Shown: positions 1 through 6,911 of the stretch, one piece after another
Layout: the number at the start of each line of letters is the position of its first letter
How positions within the stretch are numbered: position 1 is the stretch's first letter
NCBI GenBank assembly: GCA_002350615.1
Contig: DEFD01000035.1
Coordinates: forward strand, 7,633-18,992
DNA from: Bacteroidales bacterium UBA2861
Lineage (GTDB): Bacteria; Bacteroidota; Bacteroidia; Bacteroidales; UBA932
Direction: 5' to 3'
DNA: 11,360 bases
Position numbers and translations under genes: made by a program
Notes under the pieces: model-generated
Database searches by the model: none
The model's input: the letters and a program-made list of their open reading frames with translations, nothing else
What the model was told of the DNA's origin: nothing

Positions 1-2136
1 ACCGACGAGAGCAGCCGCAGGATAATGGTCCGCGGATTCGGAGGGGCGAGGATGATGAGCAAGGCATCCTCCAACATGGTGATGATGGCGACGGCCGATG
101 CCGCTGCACCCATGGCCGAGGAGATGGCGGTTGAAGACGAATCCATCCCCTTCCAGCTCGCAAACGATTCGGGAAGCGACGACATCGACGTTCCCGTACG
201 CGAGAACTTCGCGAACACCATCGCCTGGGAGCCCTTCCTGCGCAGCGACGCCGACGGACGAGTGCAGTTCAAATTCACCAACGCCGACAAACTCTCCACG
301 TACTACGTGCAGATCTTCGCTCACGACAAGCAGATGCGCAACGAGACCCTGCGCCGCGAGATGGTCGTGACCATCCCCGTCAAGATCAGCCTGGTGGAGC
401 CGCAGTTCCTCTACGAAGGCGACAAGTATCTGGCCCGCATCGCGCTCAGCAGCGCCCTCTCGAAAGACATCAAGGGCACCCTGACCGTCCAGTTGATGGA
501 AGGCGTTGATTCAAAGACGGCCAAACTCATTTCGACCGCCACTTCGCAGATCAGCATAGCTGCGAAAGGCTCAGCAAGTCAGGATTTCGTATTTGAGGCC
601 CCCGGTGTTGAGAATCTCGGCATCAAGGCGGTGTTCCGTCCGGATAACGGCACATTCGGCTCCGACGCCGTGTTCGTCTCCATACCCGTGAAGAAGCCCG
701 TTCAGACCTTGACCGAAGCCCATTCGGCGGTGCTGCTCGCAGATGCAGACAAGGCGGCGCTCGAGGCCGAACTCCGGGCCATGTTCGAAAACGTGGACGG
801 ACGCCTCCCCGAGCTTCAGGAGATTTCCATACGGAAGATGATTCAGGAGGCACTGCCTTCCGAACTTGAACCCGGCTGCGACAATTCCATCTCCCTCGCC
901 CGCGCCCTCTATGCCTGGAGTCTCTGCCGCGAACTTGGAATCGAGCCGGAATTCAACAGGGAAGAAGCCGTCAAGAAACTCCTTGCCTGCAGGAACTCCG
1001 ACGGAGGTTTCGGCTGGTTCGCGGGGATGTCTTCGTCTTCGCTCGTAACCGCCGTGGTGCTGAGATTGCTCCACGGTCTGGAGATAGTCGACGAGGCCGC
1101 CGCTGTGAAGTACATCGACGCCCGTCAATTTGAGAAAAACAAGAACGGATGGTGGTATCGCGGGCTCTCGATGGAGCAGTATCTGCATACCCGCAGCCTC
1201 TTCCCTGAGGTGGCTTTCAATGAGAAGACGGATGCCGACTGGCGAAAGGGCGTCCGCGCATATCTGGTGCCTTCCAAGGCCCGCGGGCTGAACGGATGGA
1301 TTGCCGCCAAGGCCCGCCGGGTGCAGACTCTCGACAACTTCCTCTCCGCGGAAGGCGGGCCGGAACTGGCTTCCAAACTCGGCGTCAAACTGGGAACGAA
1401 GTCGAAACTGCGCAAGTCGCTCGAGGCCGACGTAGCGTCGCTCGTCGAATACGCACAGCCGCACAAGAGCGGAGGAGTCTACTATCCCAATGCAGTGATG
1501 CCTTGGCGCGGCCTGCTTGAGACCGAACTCGACGCCCACTGCGCGCTGATAGGGATAATGGACGAATTCGGCCATTCCGAGATTTCGGACGGCATCCGCC
1601 TGTGGATAATGATTCAGAAGGAAACCCAGGACTGGAAGCAGGATCCCGGCTACATCGAAGCCATCGGCGCAGTGCTCTCCGGGCCCGAGAGCGTGCTGCA
1701 GACAAAGGTCCTCGCGCTCAAGGCGGAATACACCCTGCCTTTCGACGCCATCCGTGCGTCCGGCAACGGGATGAGCATCTCCCGCAGCGCCGTGCCCGAA
1801 GTCATGCAGATCGGCGACCGCGTCAAACTCAGCTTCGACGTCACCAACGAAGAGAACCGCAGTTTCGTAAAGGTCACCATCCCCTTCGGTGCAGGTCTCA
1901 CGCCCGTGAACCAGCTTTCGGGCTACCGCTGGGGATACTACCGCAACGTGCTCTCCGACCGTATCGAATGCTGGTACGAGGTATATCCCGAAGAAAAGAC
2001 TACAGTCAGCGAAGAGTTCTACGTCACCCGAGCCGGCTCGTTCCAGACGCCTGTCGCAACCATAGAATGTGAATATGCCCCGCACTATCGCGCAAACGAC
2101 GCTTGGCACGGGCGGATGGAGATTTCAGCCAAATGA
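1..2136 (+). CDS. Alpha-2-macroglobulin family protein, C-terminal part (5' end outside window)
   Basis: The frame is open from base 1, so the start lies upstream; 711 residues are visible. The segment opens with a Met/Ala-rich linker (about 25-150), followed by the A2M domain (about 195-480) with the typical R-E-N-F-x-x-T-x-x-W-x-P core and a P-x-F-L-x-x-G-D bait-adjacent strand. An alpha-helical TED-like toroid (about 850-1720) contains the D-G-G-F-G-W motif at 1000-1017. The last ~120 residues are beta-rich, like the C-terminal MG10/receptor-binding region (G-Y-Y-R-N-V-L-S-D-R). Bacterial A2Ms are periplasmic, often lipid-anchored protease traps. The canonical thioester C-[LVT]-E-Q is not seen; the nearest match is G-C-D-N near 877-888, so covalent trapping is unlikely. 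The stop codon overlaps the truB start (ATGA), implying one transcript. No pbpC partner is visible, though it could lie upstream. Family assignment is strong; the functional inference is moderate. Confidence 0.9.
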   Translation, partial: TDESSRRIMVRGFGGARMMSKASSNMVMMATADAAAPMAEEMAVEDESIPFQLANDSGSDDIDVPVRENFANTIAWEPFLRSDADGRVQFKFTNADKLSTYYVQIFAHDKQMRNETLRREMVVTIPVKISLVEPQFLYEGDKYLARIALSSALSKDIKGTLTVQLMEGVDSKTAKLISTATSQISIAAKGSASQDFVFEAPGVENLGIKAVFRPDNGTFGSDAVFVSIPVKKPVQTLTEAHSAVLLADADKAALEAELRAMFENVDGRLPELQEISIRKMIQEALPSELEPGCDNSISLARALYAWSLCRELGIEPEFNREEAVKKLLACRNSDGGFGWFAGMSSSSLVTAVVLRLLHGLEIVDEAAAVKYIDARQFEKNKNGWWYRGLSMEQYLHTRSLFPEVAFNEKTDADWRKGVRAYLVPSKARGLNGWIAAKARRVQTLDNFLSAEGGPELASKLGVKLGTKSKLRKSLEADVASLVEYAQPHKSGGVYYPNAVMPWRGLLETELDAHCALIGIMDEFGHSEISDGIRLWIMIQKETQDWKQDPGYIEAIGAVLSGPESVLQTKVLALKAEYTLPFDAIRASGNGMSISRSAVPEVMQIGDRVKLSFDVTNEENRSFVKVTIPFGAGLTPVNQLSGYRWGYYRNVLSDRIECWYEVYPEEKTTVSEEFYVTRAGSFQTPVATIECEYAPHYRANDAWHGRMEISAK

Positions 2137-3077
2137 GTTACCTTACCCTGCAGCGCGGAATGATTCTGAGCCATTCCATCGAAGATTATCCCGAAGGAAT
2201 CGTGGTGGTGGTGGACAAGCCCTACCGCTGGACTTCGGCGGACGTGATCCGCAAAGTGAAGTGGATGGCTGTCAAGCACTTCCGCAAAAAGAACCTGAAG
2301 GTCGGGCATGCCGGTACGCTGGATCCCCTCGCGACCGGGGTGCTGCTCGTGTGCATTGGCAAGGCGACGAAGCTCGCCGAGTCGTTCCAGAAGGCGCAGA
2401 AGCAGTATATCGCCGGTGTCACCTTCGGGGCGACCACGGCATCGTATGACCGCGAGAAGGAGGTGGATGCTTTCTATCCGCTGGAGGGGGTTTCGGAAGA
2501 AGCTTTGCGTGCCGTGCTGCCGTCCTTCATTGGCGAGCAGGATCAGGTGGCGCCGCTTTTCAGTGCGAAATCGGTGGATGGGGTGCGTGTTTATGAGATT
2601 GCGCGCAAGCGCTATAAGGCAGGGCTGCCGGTGGAGGATCTGGGCATGTTGCAGGCCAGCCGGATAAAGATTTATGATATGCAGTTGCTATCATTCATTC
2701 TTACCGGAAAGGTTGTTCCCCCTTCGGGAGTTCGTCCTTCGGACTCACCCCACCATCCCTCCGGGACGGTCCCCCCGCTTCCGTGCCGCGGGTGGCACGT
2801 CCCTCAGGGGGAACAACTTTCCGGTGACGATAGTAAATCAACAGCTTCCAGCAGAATCAATGTCGCGGAGGTACCGGATGGGTTGCCGCAGGCAGAGATA
2901 CTGGTAGACTGCTCGAAGGGGACATACATCCGGGCACTTGCACGCGATCTTGGCGAAGCCCTTGGCAGCGGCGCCTTCCTTCATTCATTAAGACGTACCC
3001 GTAACGGCGGATTTTCTATTGAACAGGCCCTTGGAATAGAGGATTTAGCCAACATATTCGGCAAGGAATCCCTTTAG
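2133..3077 (+). CDS. truB: tRNA pseudouridine(55) synthase TruB, with a 41-codon internal insertion
   Basis: Cytosolic enzyme that isomerises U55 in the T-loop of tRNAs. The N-terminus has the V-D-K-P-x-x-W-T-S motif. The catalytic motif G-H-A-G-T-L-D-P-L-A-T-G-V-L holds the nucleophilic Asp. C-terminal signatures are C-S-K-G-T-Y-I-R-A-L-A-R-D and S-L-R-R-T-R. I chose the ATG at 2133, which overlaps the preceding stop as ATGA and has a purine-rich GGAG about 11 bases upstream; 2103 and 2160 are alternative starts in the same frame. The product is 314 residues, longer than the usual ~230-250 in this phylum. The excess is a Pro/Gly/Ser-rich block at residues 191-231 (2703-2825), plus a short unusual stretch after it, just before the conserved C-S-K-G-T-Y-I-R strand. 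All catalytic motifs remain, so it may still be active. The 3' end overlaps the convergent HEPN gene by 33 bases. Confidence 0.95.
   Translation: MSYLTLQRGMILSHSIEDYPEGIVVVVDKPYRWTSADVIRKVKWMAVKHFRKKNLKVGHAGTLDPLATGVLLVCIGKATKLAESFQKAQKQYIAGVTFGATTASYDREKEVDAFYPLEGVSEEALRAVLPSFIGEQDQVAPLFSAKSVDGVRVYEIARKRYKAGLPVEDLGMLQASRIKIYDMQLLSFILTGKVVPPSGVRPSDSPHHPSGTVPPLPCRGWHVPQGEQLSGDDSKSTASSRINVAEVPDGLPQAEILVDCSKGTYIRALARDLGEALGSGAFLHSLRRTRNGGFSIEQALGIEDLANIFGKESL
2703..2825 (+). repeat. Palindromic hairpin-rich element inserted in frame in truB
   Basis: The outer arms 2703-2722 and 2807-2825 are reverse complements over 19 bases, with one extra G in the left arm. Inside are further stem-loops: 2728-2746 (7-bp stem with one G-T pair), 2756-2766 (4-bp stem) and 2782-2799 (6-bp stem, 6-base loop). 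The whole unit is 123 bases, exactly 41 codons, with no stop in the truB frame, and it falls where TruB proteins normally have only a short loop. No clear target duplication is seen. It looks like a non-autonomous palindromic element (REP- or MITE-like) tolerated as a peptide insert. No second copy is present in this window, so family membership is inferred. Confidence 0.75.
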
Positions 3078-3386
3078 GGTCGGCACATCAGTCTTTATTA
3101 TGTTCCATACGGTCTCAAAGTTGACTGTATAATAGTCGTGAACAAGCACGTGACGCAACCCCTCGATTGCTTCCCAGTCAATCTCTTTGTATTTTGCAAC
3201 GAATTCCTTCGACAGTTTATATGCATTCTCTCCTATACACTGTAAATAATATGCTACAGCGTGTCGAATCAGTTTGTTAGATGCAAACTCTTCATAAGTC
3301 TTGACATCTGTCAAATACTCTTCTATATTCCCTATCGCTTCTGACATCAGTTCCAAGCGCGCCGAATCATTAACTCGCTCTCTCAT
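3045..3386 (-). CDS. hepT: HepT-like HEPN-domain toxin (DUF86 family RNase)
   Basis: A 113-residue all-helical HEPN protein, normal size for HepT. The R-x4-H-x-Y active-site motif is complete: Arg78, His83, Tyr85 (about 3132-3155, in R-H-V-L-V-H-D-Y). In the family this motif forms a metal-independent RNase site at a dimer interface. The cognate MNT antitoxin neutralises the toxin by adding AMP to the motif tyrosine, as shown for the Shewanella HepT-MntA pair. The ATG at 3386 lies inside the 3' end of the upstream nucleotidyltransferase gene (17-base overlap), so the two are co-translated with the antitoxin first. The usual Asn after the motif Arg is His here. The 3' end overlaps truB in the convergent direction. 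Local GC is visibly lower than in truB, suggesting transfer. The activity is inferred, not shown. Confidence 0.9.
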   Translation of the reverse strand: MRERVNDSARLELMSEAIGNIEEYLTDVKTYEEFASNKLIRHAVAYYLQCIGENAYKLSKEFVAKYKEIDWEAIEGLRHVLVHDYYTVNFETVWNIIKTDVPTLKGFLAEYVG

Positions 3387-4308
3387 AAATAAGGTATTTT
3401 TCTTGGTTAGCAGATTTTACAGCGAATGGCTTCAAATACCCATCCTCGACCAGATCGACATCCCGGCCTACAATCTTTTCAATATCCAACTTCCACCTGA
3501 TTATTGATAATAGTGATACGTGCGCATCTTTATCATATGCAATGAGAAGGTCAAGATCGCTTTCCGGTTTTTCCTCTCCCCTGGCAAAAGACCCGAAAAC
3601 CCAAGCTTTGCTAACAGGCAAGGATGATAAATAGTTGCGCACATCACAAAACATCTTGATCCTGCCTCTATCCAATGCCGACAGGTGTGAACTGACCTCT
3701 TCAGTCATCCCTCTTCTGGAAGCATATCTTTTCAGTCGGCTGATATTAACAGGATAAACATCGAAAGCACGGCGGAAAGCATTATTCCCTTCCCCTTCAA
3801 GAATTGAATCCACCAGAGTCTTTTCCAATGCCGGAACAACAATTCCATTTTCTTTTAATACCGGAGCTTCTACCACAAGAGGAGCAACCATAATATAACC
3901 CTCAAGTTGCCCGGGAAACCTGTCTACATCCTTCTTCAGTACCACTTTTTCGAATTCACCTTTAAGACAGGACATAACCAACCCAACATCGCTTTTATGA
4001 ACTTCGACCAACATATTCTCTCCATGCATCGAAATACAATTGTTTACACCGATACAGTTTGACACTAATACGGCATTAACTTCCTGCATCCACGGGGTAA
4101 TGTTTACCTTGTAACGAGGTTGCTTGACAGCGATATACCGACCACGACCGACTATTTGGATCGATCCGTTACTGACCAATTTGCGTATCCTTGCGTAGAT
4201 AGTAGGTTTCGGAGTATCGGGGCACACAGACACAAAATCCTTAACCGTGATGACTCCCTCACGATTCAATAGATTCTCAATCTCCATAACATCCTTTTGA
4301 TATTTCAT
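3370..4308 (-). CDS. Fused winged-helix/AbiEi-like and minimal nucleotidyltransferase (MntA-type) antitoxin
   Basis: 312 residues in two parts. Residues 1-60 form a winged helix-turn-helix with a G-R-G-R-Y wing. Residues ~60-205 resemble the AbiEi/DUF6577 antitoxin-like family: a central V-E-V-H-K, then V-x-P-x-L-E-K-T-L-V-D and a Y-A-x-R-R-G-M element. Residues ~215-312 are a minimal nucleotidyltransferase with G239-S240 and R-G of the G-S-x-A-R-G motif, metal-binding Asp251 and Asp253 in S-D-L-D-L-L, and a likely third acidic residue, Asp285. MntA antitoxins AMPylate the HepT tyrosine, and this domain is complete enough to do so. The winged helix probably binds the inverted repeat just upstream for autorepression. 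The start at 4308 is supported by a TATATTTG box five bases upstream; Met8 (4287) is an alternative. A stand-alone MntA is about 100-140 residues, so the N-terminal fusion is notable. It could instead be an AbiE-like NTase effector fused to its regulator. Confidence 0.85.
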   Translation of the reverse strand: MKYQKDVMEIENLLNREGVITVKDFVSVCPDTPKPTIYARIRKLVSNGSIQIVGRGRYIAVKQPRYKVNITPWMQEVNAVLVSNCIGVNNCISMHGENMLVEVHKSDVGLVMSCLKGEFEKVVLKKDVDRFPGQLEGYIMVAPLVVEAPVLKENGIVVPALEKTLVDSILEGEGNNAFRRAFDVYPVNISRLKRYASRRGMTEEVSSHLSALDRGRIKMFCDVRNYLSSLPVSKAWVFGSFARGEEKPESDLDLLIAYDKDAHVSLLSIIRWKLDIEKIVGRDVDLVEDGYLKPFAVKSANQEKYLIYERAS

Positions 4309-4313
4309 AATTG

Positions 4314-4321
4314 CAAATATA
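4314..4321 (-). promoter_or_regulatory. Bacteroidota -7 promoter box of the HEPN/MNT module
   Basis: Minus-strand TATATTTG exactly fits TAnnTTTG. Only five bases separate it from the ATG at 4308, so transcription would begin at or very near the start codon, giving a leaderless or nearly leaderless message. No convincing -33 element was found. Confidence 0.6.
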
Positions 4322-4324
4322 GTA

Positions 4325-4362
4325 ATAATTCGGCAATAATGTAGGGATAATTGCCGAATTAT
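4325..4362. promoter_or_regulatory. Inverted-repeat operator upstream of the TA module
   Basis: Perfect 13-base inverted repeat (arms 4325-4337 and 4350-4362, core AATTCGGCAAT) with a 12-base spacer. It lies immediately upstream of the -7 box and 17-54 bases before the antitoxin start, so a bound dimer would block RNA polymerase. The winged helix of the first gene is the obvious ligand; this is inference. The rest of the 105-base gap (4363-4413) is AT-rich with nothing else recognisable. Confidence 0.7.
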
Positions 4363-4413
4363 AATATAAGGTATACTTTACTTTATTTGGCTTCTGCGAA
4401 TAATACGGTGTCG

Positions 4414-5310
4414 TTAGAACAACCAGCCAAGGCCGATGGTCAATTCCGGGAAGGGGTAAGAGGTGCCTATGCTAAGGGCAGGGCCTTTGCCAAAGGGATT
4501 GATGATAACACCTGCGTCTATGGCAACGGTAGATTTGCTGATGTCCGATACCAGGGCCCAGGCTTGACCGGTATCCTGCCAGAATAAATCCCTCCGCAGA
4601 TAACCAGCGCCGGCATACAAAGTCGCCCAATCGGAGAAGCGGAAAAGGCCTCCGGCAGAAAGGTTCAAACGGGATATCCTGCTTTGACCGGATGTCCAGA
4701 TATAACCACCATCCGGAGTCGTGCCGTCGGAAAAGCACTCGTACTCAAACGCATCCGGCTTGAAGTTGCTCCTTCCGGAAAGATAGAAACCGAATCTGCC
4801 AAACAGTATCCCAGCCCTGATACCTGCCGTTAAATCAGGTACAATCCCGGTTTCAGCAAGAAGAAGGTATTTCACAGAAGAAGCCTTCTCCGGTGTGGAT
4901 AGTATCGGGCCGGATGGCAATCTCAAATGGCTGTCAGGCAGAACAAAATGTACCGGTGGCACAGGCAATTTGAAGCCGGAAGCAGACAAACGTGGAGAAA
5001 CCTCCACCTTCGTGGAACGTATTCTGCCGTCGGAATACATTTTCCTGATTTCAGCCACTCGCCTGCGCTGGGCGGCCGTCATCCCTGCCGAAGACCCTTG
5101 CAATTCTGCACGCAGCCCGTTCAGATCCTTTATAAGAGCAGACAGTTCGCTCCTTGAGACCTTTTCACCGGCAGCAACCGCCTGCTTCATCCGGATACAC
5201 TGCACCGTGATGGATTCGTAACGGTCGATGGCCGCGTCCATCCCTCCAGTCTGGGCATATAACCCGAACGGCAGGAGGAGTATGAGCAGGATGGACAAGC
5301 GCAGTTTCAT
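4414..5310 (-). CDS. Secreted/outer-membrane beta-barrel-like protein, unknown function
   Basis: 298 residues from the ATG at 5310, chosen because it begins a clear signal peptide (M-K-L-R-L-S then a Leu/Ile-rich core ending at L-Y-A-Q) and lies four bases after an exact TATTTTTG box. The frame stays open upstream, but that part is antisense to the kinase gene. The mature N-terminal ~80 residues are charged and helical, probably coiled coil, with Arg/Lys/Glu-rich segments. The C-terminal half alternates aromatic and small residues in amphipathic strands (A-G-A-G-Y-L-R-R, S-I-G-T-S-Y-P) and ends in Phe, as outer-membrane barrels often do. It is too short for a TonB-dependent receptor. I do not recognise a named family. 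Divergence from the kinase gene over 45 bases suggests shared control. The product may be a small outer-membrane protein linking a periplasmic helix to a barrel. Confidence 0.75.
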   Translation of the reverse strand: MKLRLSILLILLLPFGLYAQTGGMDAAIDRYESITVQCIRMKQAVAAGEKVSRSELSALIKDLNGLRAELQGSSAGMTAAQRRRVAEIRKMYSDGRIRSTKVEVSPRLSASGFKLPVPPVHFVLPDSHLRLPSGPILSTPEKASSVKYLLLAETGIVPDLTAGIRAGILFGRFGFYLSGRSNFKPDAFEYECFSDGTTPDGGYIWTSGQSRISRLNLSAGGLFRFSDWATLYAGAGYLRRDLFWQDTGQAWALVSDISKSTVAIDAGVIINPFGKGPALSIGTSYPFPELTIGLGWLF

Positions 5311-5314
5311 ATTA

Positions 5315-5322
5315 CAAAAATA
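5315..5322 (-). promoter_or_regulatory. -7 box for the outer-membrane protein gene
   Basis: Minus-strand TATTTTTG matches TAnnTTTG exactly and ends four bases before the ATG at 5310, again predicting little or no 5' leader. Confidence 0.6.
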
Positions 5323-5343
5323 CTGATTTCCACCGAAAAAGCG

Positions 5344-5351
5344 TATCTTTA
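5344..5351 (+). promoter_or_regulatory. Probable -7 box for the kinase gene
   Basis: TATCTTTA matches TAnnTTTG except for the last base and ends four bases before the ATG at 5356. The expected -33 position falls on the -7 box of the divergent gene. Confidence 0.45.
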
Positions 5352-5355
5352 CGAT

Positions 5356-6339
5356 ATGAACTTGGAAGTATCCGGATTCTTCGCCCCGGCCGGCATCTAT
5401 GATGTCGACAGTAAGGGCCTTACCCTGATTCACAGTTCCGAGGATTCTTTCTTCGAACTGTGGCGCGGGGAGCGTGCCGGCCGCTTCCGGCTCTTCAAAT
5501 GTCTCAAGCAGGAATTCCGTGGAAGCCTTCTGCACGAGACGATGCTGCAGAAAGAGTTTGAAATAGGCTTCCCGCTGAGGCACCCGGGCATACGCGAGAC
5601 CTATGCATACGTGCAGATGGACTCACTCGGAAACTGCATAGAGATGGAGTGGGTAGACGGCATCACGCTGGATGATTATCTGGCAGGCAGGGCTTTGGAC
5701 GAGGATTCCTTCCGTAAACTTGCCGGGGAACTCTGCGATGCGGTTTCATACCTGCACTCCCACCAGATCCTGCACCGCGACATCAAGCCATCCAACATAC
5801 TCATCACACACCAGGGGCATTTTGCGAAAATCATAGATTTCTCTCTTGCCGATTCCGATGCGCACGTGCTGCTGAAGCAAGCGGCGGGCACACGCTCATT
5901 CGCCGCACCGGAAGTGCTCGCAGGCAAAGAGGCGAGCCAGAGCAGCGACCTGTATTCTCTGGCAAAAGTCTTTTCCAAGATGACCAAACGCCACAGGCGC
6001 GTTCTCGAACGTTGCATGTCGGCCGATCCTTCAAGCCGATATGCCGACGCAGCTTCCCTGGAAGCGGCATTGCTGAAGAAGAAATCCGGATGGATATGGC
6101 TTTTGTCCGTGGCAATCCTCGCAATAGCAGGGGGCATATTCTGGACTGGCACGCATCAAAAGCCACAGGCAGAAGCCTCACTACCATTGCGGGATTCAAC
6201 CACCGGCCCTGTGGCTCGTGACACGGTTTTCATTGAAGTGCCCAAGGAAGCGCCGAGGCAGATTCAACCCAAAGAAGATGCCGTGCAGGATGCCGACATC
6301 GATGCCATCTTCCAACAGGCCACGGAGCTGTTCGACTAA
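5356..6339 (+). CDS. Membrane-anchored Hanks-type Ser/Thr protein kinase
   Basis: 327 residues. The kinase domain spans ~20-240: a putative ATP-binding Lys48 (F-R-L-F-K), an alpha-C Glu near 67-69, catalytic loop H140-R-D142-I-K144-P-S-N147, metal motif D161-F-S, an A-P-E at 184-186, and S-D198-L-Y-S-L in helix F. A single transmembrane helix follows (about 245-263, W-I-W-L-L-S-V-A-I-L), with a ~60-residue Pro/Glu/Asp-rich tail outside. The kinase therefore faces the cytosol with a short extracytoplasmic sensor or tether. Two oddities: no recognisable Gly-rich loop, and the DFG glycine is Ser. The catalytic residues themselves are intact, so activity is plausible but may be reduced. The gene is divergent from the outer-membrane protein gene and its stop overlaps the convergent gene's stop by four bases. 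Substrates cannot be deduced. Confidence 0.9.
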   Translation: MNLEVSGFFAPAGIYDVDSKGLTLIHSSEDSFFELWRGERAGRFRLFKCLKQEFRGSLLHETMLQKEFEIGFPLRHPGIRETYAYVQMDSLGNCIEMEWVDGITLDDYLAGRALDEDSFRKLAGELCDAVSYLHSHQILHRDIKPSNILITHQGHFAKIIDFSLADSDAHVLLKQAAGTRSFAAPEVLAGKEASQSSDLYSLAKVFSKMTKRHRRVLERCMSADPSSRYADAASLEAALLKKKSGWIWLLSVAILAIAGGIFWTGTHQKPQAEASLPLRDSTTGPVARDTVFIEVPKEAPRQIQPKEDAVQDADIDAIFQQATELFD

Positions 6340-6911
6340 GCCTGCTCTTTCTCCAGAAGGTTAAGGCCATCCTGCTTGCCTGCGATGTAGGCAAGGGTCA
6401 TGTTTCCGTTCCGCAGGATGCCGGGAAGCATAAGCGGAAGCCCCCGGAAGAGACAGGATGTTTCGAATCTGTCACCTGCCTGCAGTTTTGAATTGAAGGA
6501 TTCCACTACCGAGAATTTATCGTTACCTTCGTAGCGGATGCGCACAAGGCGGTTAGGAGCCCAGCCGATACGCAGGACATCGCCTTGAGCCAAGTTCGAA
6601 GTCAGGATTATGGAAGTGTCGAGATATGCGGAGCTGTCGGATGAACCGAGGCAGGAGATGCGAAAGTCGCTGAAATCCTTATACCCCACATAACGCGAAA
6701 GGACATCAAGGGTGGAGAGATGAGGCGACGTCCGGAGCGAAACATAACCCCAGAGGCGCTTTAGGGTAGAAGACGAAATGGCTTCGCCGGTAACATACTC
6801 GATATTCACGGAAAGCGATTCAAAATCCGTACTGGTCGCGATTCTGCGGCCATATTTGTCTTCAATTTTCCTAAGGAGCTGCGAAAGCTCCGGTATTTCT
6901 TTTTCTTTCAT
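6336..6911 (-). CDS. Putative DNA-binding/regulatory protein of Bacteroidota type, unknown function
   Basis: 191 residues from the ATG at 6911, which forms an ATGA overlap with the stop of the upstream LRR lipoprotein gene; an in-frame ATG 36 bases earlier (6947) is less likely. The N-terminal ~75 residues are helical, with a motif S-S-S-T-L-K-R-L-W-G-Y followed by a helix ending Y-V-G-Y-K-D-F. This pattern recurs at the N-terminus of many uncharacterised Bacteroidota proteins and resembles a helix-turn-helix; I infer DNA binding. The C-terminal ~100 residues look like a small beta domain (L-x-x-G-D-V-L-R-I-G-W-A-P-N-R; L-Q-A-G-D-R-F). No signal peptide or membrane span, so cytosolic. Translational coupling suggests it acts with the surface-protein genes, perhaps as their regulator. 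Function unproven. Confidence 0.75.
   Translation of the reverse strand: MKEKEIPELSQLLRKIEDKYGRRIATSTDFESLSVNIEYVTGEAISSSTLKRLWGYVSLRTSPHLSTLDVLSRYVGYKDFSDFRISCLGSSDSSAYLDTSIILTSNLAQGDVLRIGWAPNRLVRIRYEGNDKFSVVESFNSKLQAGDRFETSCLFRGLPLMLPGILRNGNMTLAYIAGKQDGLNLLEKEQA

Noticed and set aside
571..2109. 512-residue open frame on the minus strand opposite the A2M gene
   Set aside because: It is antisense to a clear A2M coding region, has no recognisable domain, and is explained by the high-GC codon pattern of the real gene.
2703..2825. Rho-independent terminator within truB
   Set aside because: The hairpin is not followed by a T tract and the reading frame continues through it to conserved TruB motifs.
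4351..4587. 78-residue plus-strand frame overlapping the operator and the outer-membrane protein end
   Set aside because: No domain and no promoter; it runs opposite a gene with a convincing signal peptide and barrel-like end.
5311..5583. N-terminal extension of the outer-membrane protein frame (start at 5583)
   Set aside because: It is antisense to the kinase gene and would bury the signal peptide in the middle of the protein.
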